Shown here: in pieces, positions 13,270-15,282 of the stretch
Layout: the number at the start of each line of letters is the position of its first letter
Position numbering within the stretch: the stretch's first letter is position 1
Origin: Alphaproteobacteria bacterium
Lineage (GTDB): Bacteria > Pseudomonadota > Alphaproteobacteria > UBA3830
Assembly (NCBI GenBank): GCA_025998595.1
Contig: BNWE01000027.1
Span: 1 to 15,282 of the forward strand
Length of the DNA: 15,282 nucleotides
Reading direction: 5' to 3'
The notes under the pieces: model-generated
The model's input: the letters and a program-made list of their open reading frames with translations, nothing else
Told to the model about the DNA's origin: nothing
Database searches by the model: none
Made by a program: the position numbers and the translations under genes

Positions 13270-13770
13270 ATGTTACCGAAAATACTTAAAAATTTCAATG
13301 TGTTCGTTGATGGACGAGGCTATGCCGGAAAAGTTGAAGAGGTTTCACTGCCGAAATTATCTCTGAAAACCGACGAATTTCGTGCTGGTGGAATGGACGC
13401 GCCAATCGAAATTGATCTTGGCATGGAAAAATTGGAGGCGGATTTAACTTTCGCCGAATATGATTCCGAGCTCATCAAATTATTTGGTTTGACCGAGAGA
13501 AATGAAACGGCTCTGACATTGCGTGGTGTGATTCAAAGCACTGGAAATGCAGACTCTGTAATCATTAATCTACGAGGCATCATTAAGGAAATGGATTTCG
13601 GCAGTTGGAAACCAGCGGATAAGGCAACACTGAAATGCTCGATTTCCTGCGCCTACTACAAGTTGTCTATCGCAGAAAATAATCTCGTCGAAATCGATGC
13701 CGTAAACATGATTCGCAAAATCAATGGAGTCGATCAATTGAGCAGTCATCGAACTATTTTAGGAATATAG
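13270..13770 (+). CDS. FII: Tail tube protein FII
   Basis: This 166-residue protein (P2 FII about 172) opens 'MLPKILKNFNVFVDGRGYAG' and 'KVEEVSLPKLSLKTDEFRAG', followed by 'GMDAPIEIDLGMEKLEADLT' and 'SELIKLFGL', the typical P2 tube layout. Later blocks 'LRGVIQSTGNADSVIINLRG' and 'CAYYKLSIAENNLVEIDAVN' also fit. It forms the inner tube through which DNA passes. A strong GAGGAGG (13258-13264) sits before ATG 13270, and only 13 nt separate it from the sheath stop, so the two major tail proteins are co-translated at high level. The gene is followed at once by the three-hairpin segment. Confidence 0.95.
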   Translation: MLPKILKNFNVFVDGRGYAGKVEEVSLPKLSLKTDEFRAGGMDAPIEIDLGMEKLEADLTFAEYDSELIKLFGLTERNETALTLRGVIQSTGNADSVIINLRGIIKEMDFGSWKPADKATLKCSISCAYYKLSIAENNLVEIDAVNMIRKINGVDQLSSHRTILGI

Positions 13771-13863
13771 GTGGTTGCACCACGAGCGTTTACTTTTGCA
13801 GAAAACGCGCGTGCGGCTCGCACCTCCGATGGTCGCAGCACACAAATAGGAAGGAAAAAGAGC
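13771..13863 (+). repeat. Three consecutive hairpins between tube and chaperone genes
   Basis: The 93-nt spacer between the FII stop and the E start begins with three back-to-back perfect inverted repeats: GTGGT-TGC-ACCAC (13771-13783), GCGTTT with AAACGC (13786-13791 and 13803-13808, 11-nt loop), and GTGCG-GCT-CGCAC (13811-13823). The remainder is unstructured and carries the GGAAGG ribosome site (13849-13854) for E. The frame of E is open through the spacer up to a GTG at 13771, but that would add a low-complexity basic leader unlike E proteins. No T-run follows the hairpins, so an intrinsic terminator is unlikely. An RNA element (possibly C4-like) or mobile palindromic repeat is inferred. 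Confidence 0.6.
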
Positions 13864-14121
13864 ATGGAAAAAGTAAAACTAAATGATCCAATCAAAATTG
13901 ACGGTGTTTTGGTGCATGAAATTTCATTGCGGAGACCAAAAGTTCGGGATCGCCTTCTGGTTGAAAAAGGCAATGGCAGCGATGCAGAAAAAGAAGTGAA
14001 TTTCATTGCGAATTTAGCGTCGATCACGCCGGAAGAAGTACAGGAAATTGACCTGCAAGACTATGCAAAAATCCAGGATGTGTTGCGCGGTTTTTTAGTG
14101 CCGGATCAGCCTCAGAATTGA
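13864..14121 (+). CDS. E: Tail assembly chaperone E (zero-frame product)
   Basis: This 85-residue protein (P2 gpE about 91) reads 'VKLNDPIKIDGVLVHEISLR' then 'RPKVRDRLLVEK', 'EKEVNFIANLASITPEEVQE' and 'IDLQDYAKIQDVLRGFL', matching the P2-like E chaperone family: a short beta N-terminus, then helices with 'LaxItPEEVxxLdxxDYxxIxxxlxxFL'. It binds the tape measure protein during tail assembly. ATG 13864 is chosen for the ribosome site GGAAGG (13849-13854, 9 nt) and because the family starts here. Its final codons carry the frameshift site that makes E+E'. Confidence 0.85.
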   Translation: MEKVKLNDPIKIDGVLVHEISLRRPKVRDRLLVEKGNGSDAEKEVNFIANLASITPEEVQEIDLQDYAKIQDVLRGFLVPDQPQN

Positions 14122-14240
14122 GGCGCGCTGTGTTGGCAATGGCATCACATGCGAACGGTGGAATTTCCGAATGGTTGGACATGGATTTAGATGAGTTTGT
14201 GCTTTGGTTGCAAGACTTAAAGGAAATAAATGGCAGATAA
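13864..14240 (+). CDS. Tail assembly chaperone E+E' (-1 frameshift product)
   Basis: If ribosomes slip back one base at T TTT TTA (14091-14097), translation continues for 47 codons to TAA 14238-14240, giving a 125-residue protein. The added part includes 'ELRRAVLAMASHANGGISEW' and 'LDMDLDEFVLWLQDLKEING', where the W-x5-M-x-L-x-E-x3-W pattern matches the P2 GpE' extension. P2 makes the same E+E' pair by a -1 shift at T TTT TTG, and the two products are needed in a set ratio for tail length control. An independent start at ATG 14139 has no ribosome site, which favours frameshifting. The E' stop overlaps the tape measure start by 11 nt. Confidence 0.8.
14091..14124 (+). promoter_or_regulatory. 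Programmed -1 ribosomal frameshift signal
   Basis: The slippery heptamer T TTT TTA (14091-14097) is in the correct phase of E (codons GGT TTT TTA). Eleven nt downstream, GCCTCA (14109-14114), loop GAAT, TGAGGC (14119-14124) forms a perfect 6-bp stem that includes the zero-frame stop codon TGA 14119-14121. Heptamer plus downstream hairpin is the classic arrangement, though the spacer is a little long. Confidence 0.8.
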
Positions 14241-15282
14241 CAAACATCAAGTTTCGGTTGTAATTGGAGCGGCTTTAAGTAGTGGTTTTAAAGAAGCCAT
14301 TTCCACAAGCCAAACTGATTTTTTTAAACTTGGTGGCATTATCAAAGAACTCGACTCATCAACACTTGGGGTTGCAAGTAAATTCCAAGATCTTCAACGT
14401 AAAACTCTCGAGGCCAAAAGAGCGTGGGTAGAATCCGAGGCAGAAGTTAAACGGCTAGCAGTTGCACTCAAAAACACTGAAAATCCATCGGCCGCAATGG
14501 TTCGTGAATTTGAAAAATCGAAAACTGCTGCTGCAAAAGCAAAGGATGCTTACACCGGAAAACGAGATGCATTACACAACCTTTCCGAGCAAATTAAAAC
14601 CAGCGGAAACGATATTGGCACGCTTGTTTCTCAGCAATCCAAACTTGGATCGTCAATTGCGAACTTGAAAACGCGCTACGGTGAGTTGAGTAAAATCATG
14701 GGGCAGCGGAACGCGGTTTTGGCTCAGCGAGCGAACCTTCGTAGCCAAATGATGGACGCAGTTGCGTTGGCGGCCACGCTTGGAGCTCCAATCAAAGCGG
14801 CTGTCGATTTTGAATCTGCTATGGCAGATGTGGCGAAAGTTGTTGATTTTCCAGAGCCAGACGGCCTTCTAAAAATGGGAAATTCTCTGAAGGAAATGTC
14901 GCGAACGATTCCGCTTTCGGCCGAAGGACTGGCACAGATTACAGCGTCAGGTGGACAACTTGGCGTTGCATCAAGGGACCTTAGCGCTTTCACAGAATCG
15001 GTGGCGAAAATGTCCACGGCGTTCGATATGACAGCTGAAGAAGCTGGCAACGCAATGGCTCAATTATCAAATGTTTTCCAGATTCCAATCACGGAACTGA
15101 CGCAACTTGGAGATGCAGTAAATCACCTCAGCAATAATACTGCGGCAAAAGCAAAAGACATAGTTCCGGCATTGAATCGCGCCGGAGGTTCAGTGCGGCA
15201 GTTCGGATTGTCTGCGCAACAGGCCTCTGCATTGGTTGGAACATTGATCTCGATGGGGCAGCAATCGGAAAAAGCTGGAACG
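14230..15282 (+). CDS. Tail tape measure protein (N-terminal part, runs off the window)
   Basis: The frame is open for 351 codons to the window end. The first 150 residues are helical and charged ('FKLGGIIKELDSSTLGVASK', 'FQDLQRKTLEAKRAWVESEA'), as in tape measure proteins. From about residue 170 the sequence matches the TP901-type tape measure core: 'AVDFESAMADVAKVVDF', 'LKEMSRTIPLSAEGLAQITA', 'FTESVAKMSTAFDMTAEEAG', 'VNHLSNNTAAKAKDIVPAL' and 'AQQASALVGTLISMG'. It sets tail length and is ejected ahead of the DNA. AAGGA (14219-14223) lies 6 nt before ATG 14230, inside the E' extension, so its translation is probably coupled to E/E'. The hydrophobic segments and C-terminus lie outside the window. 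Confidence 0.92.
   Translation, partial: MADNKHQVSVVIGAALSSGFKEAISTSQTDFFKLGGIIKELDSSTLGVASKFQDLQRKTLEAKRAWVESEAEVKRLAVALKNTENPSAAMVREFEKSKTAAAKAKDAYTGKRDALHNLSEQIKTSGNDIGTLVSQQSKLGSSIANLKTRYGELSKIMGQRNAVLAQRANLRSQMMDAVALAATLGAPIKAAVDFESAMADVAKVVDFPEPDGLLKMGNSLKEMSRTIPLSAEGLAQITASGGQLGVASRDLSAFTESVAKMSTAFDMTAEEAGNAMAQLSNVFQIPITELTQLGDAVNHLSNNTAAKAKDIVPALNRAGGSVRQFGLSAQQASALVGTLISMGQQSEKAGT

Noticed and set aside
13771..13863. GTG 13771 as the true start of the E chaperone
   Set aside because: It has no suitably placed ribosome site and would add 31 residues translated from the hairpins. ATG 13864 has GGAAGG nearby and gives the family's usual length.
13746..14027. Minus-strand gene over the tube/chaperone junction
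   Set aside because: It is antisense to strongly supported E coding sequence. Its VRAARA peptide resembles the plus-strand reading at 9147-9164 only because the palindrome is present there in the opposite orientation.
1..15282. CRISPR array, tRNA genes, integrase or attachment sites
   Set aside because: No regularly spaced repeats, no cloverleaf-like sequence and no recombinase were seen on reading both strands.

Overview
This window is a continuous, plus-strand-only run of late structural genes from a contractile-tailed (myovirus-type) temperate phage or prophage. The host is probably a proteobacterium. The evidence is a P2-type baseplate/tail gene set (V, W, J, I, sheath FI, tube FII, E/E', tape measure) joined to a lambda-type head-completion module (end of a capsid-E-like gene, then an FII-type attachment protein). 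Genes are tightly packed, often overlap by 4 nt, have GGAG-type ribosome sites, and are moderately A+T rich by eye. The host genus cannot be named from the sequence. No integrase, repressor, lysis gene, tRNA or host gene is present, so an integrated prophage cannot be told from a free phage.

Layout. 2-166: C-terminus of the probable major capsid protein. 176-496: head-tail attachment protein. 510-1151: an AntA-type antirepressor, a regulatory gene out of place in a virion operon. 1154-2157: minor tail Z-like protein and a tail-completion/terminator candidate. 2147-5068: baseplate spike V, W, J and an enlarged I. 5176-9168: fibre/baseplate-periphery proteins, including a large DUF4815-type protein that is broken into two genes (5673-7631 and 7738-8949). 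9254-11532: two tandem paralogous tail fibres, followed by a probable fibre chaperone (11548-12099). 12102-13770: sheath and tube. 13864-14240: tail assembly chaperone E with its -1 frameshift extension E'. 14230-15282: N-terminal part of the tape measure protein, running off the end.

How it works together: sheath and tube build the contractile tail, the tape measure with E/E' sets its length, V-W-J-I form the baseplate and membrane-piercing spike, the DUF4815 protein and fibres sit at the baseplate edge for adsorption, and the FII-type and terminator proteins join the tail to the head.

The unusual part is a set of three short (about 90-120 nt) segments rich in perfect hairpins, wedged between structural genes at 7628-7747, 9141-9257 and 13771-13863. 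The first splits the DUF4815 protein. The second follows what looks like a curtailed fibre N-terminus. The third carries three hairpins in a row. The second and third share one 21/22-nt palindromic sequence in opposite orientation, so a single operon transcript would contain both an RNA segment and its antisense. Together with the AntA antirepressor, this suggests (as inference only) C4/immI-like antisense regulatory elements, or a mobile palindromic element, scattered through a tail operon. No stretch over 300 bases lacks a gene.
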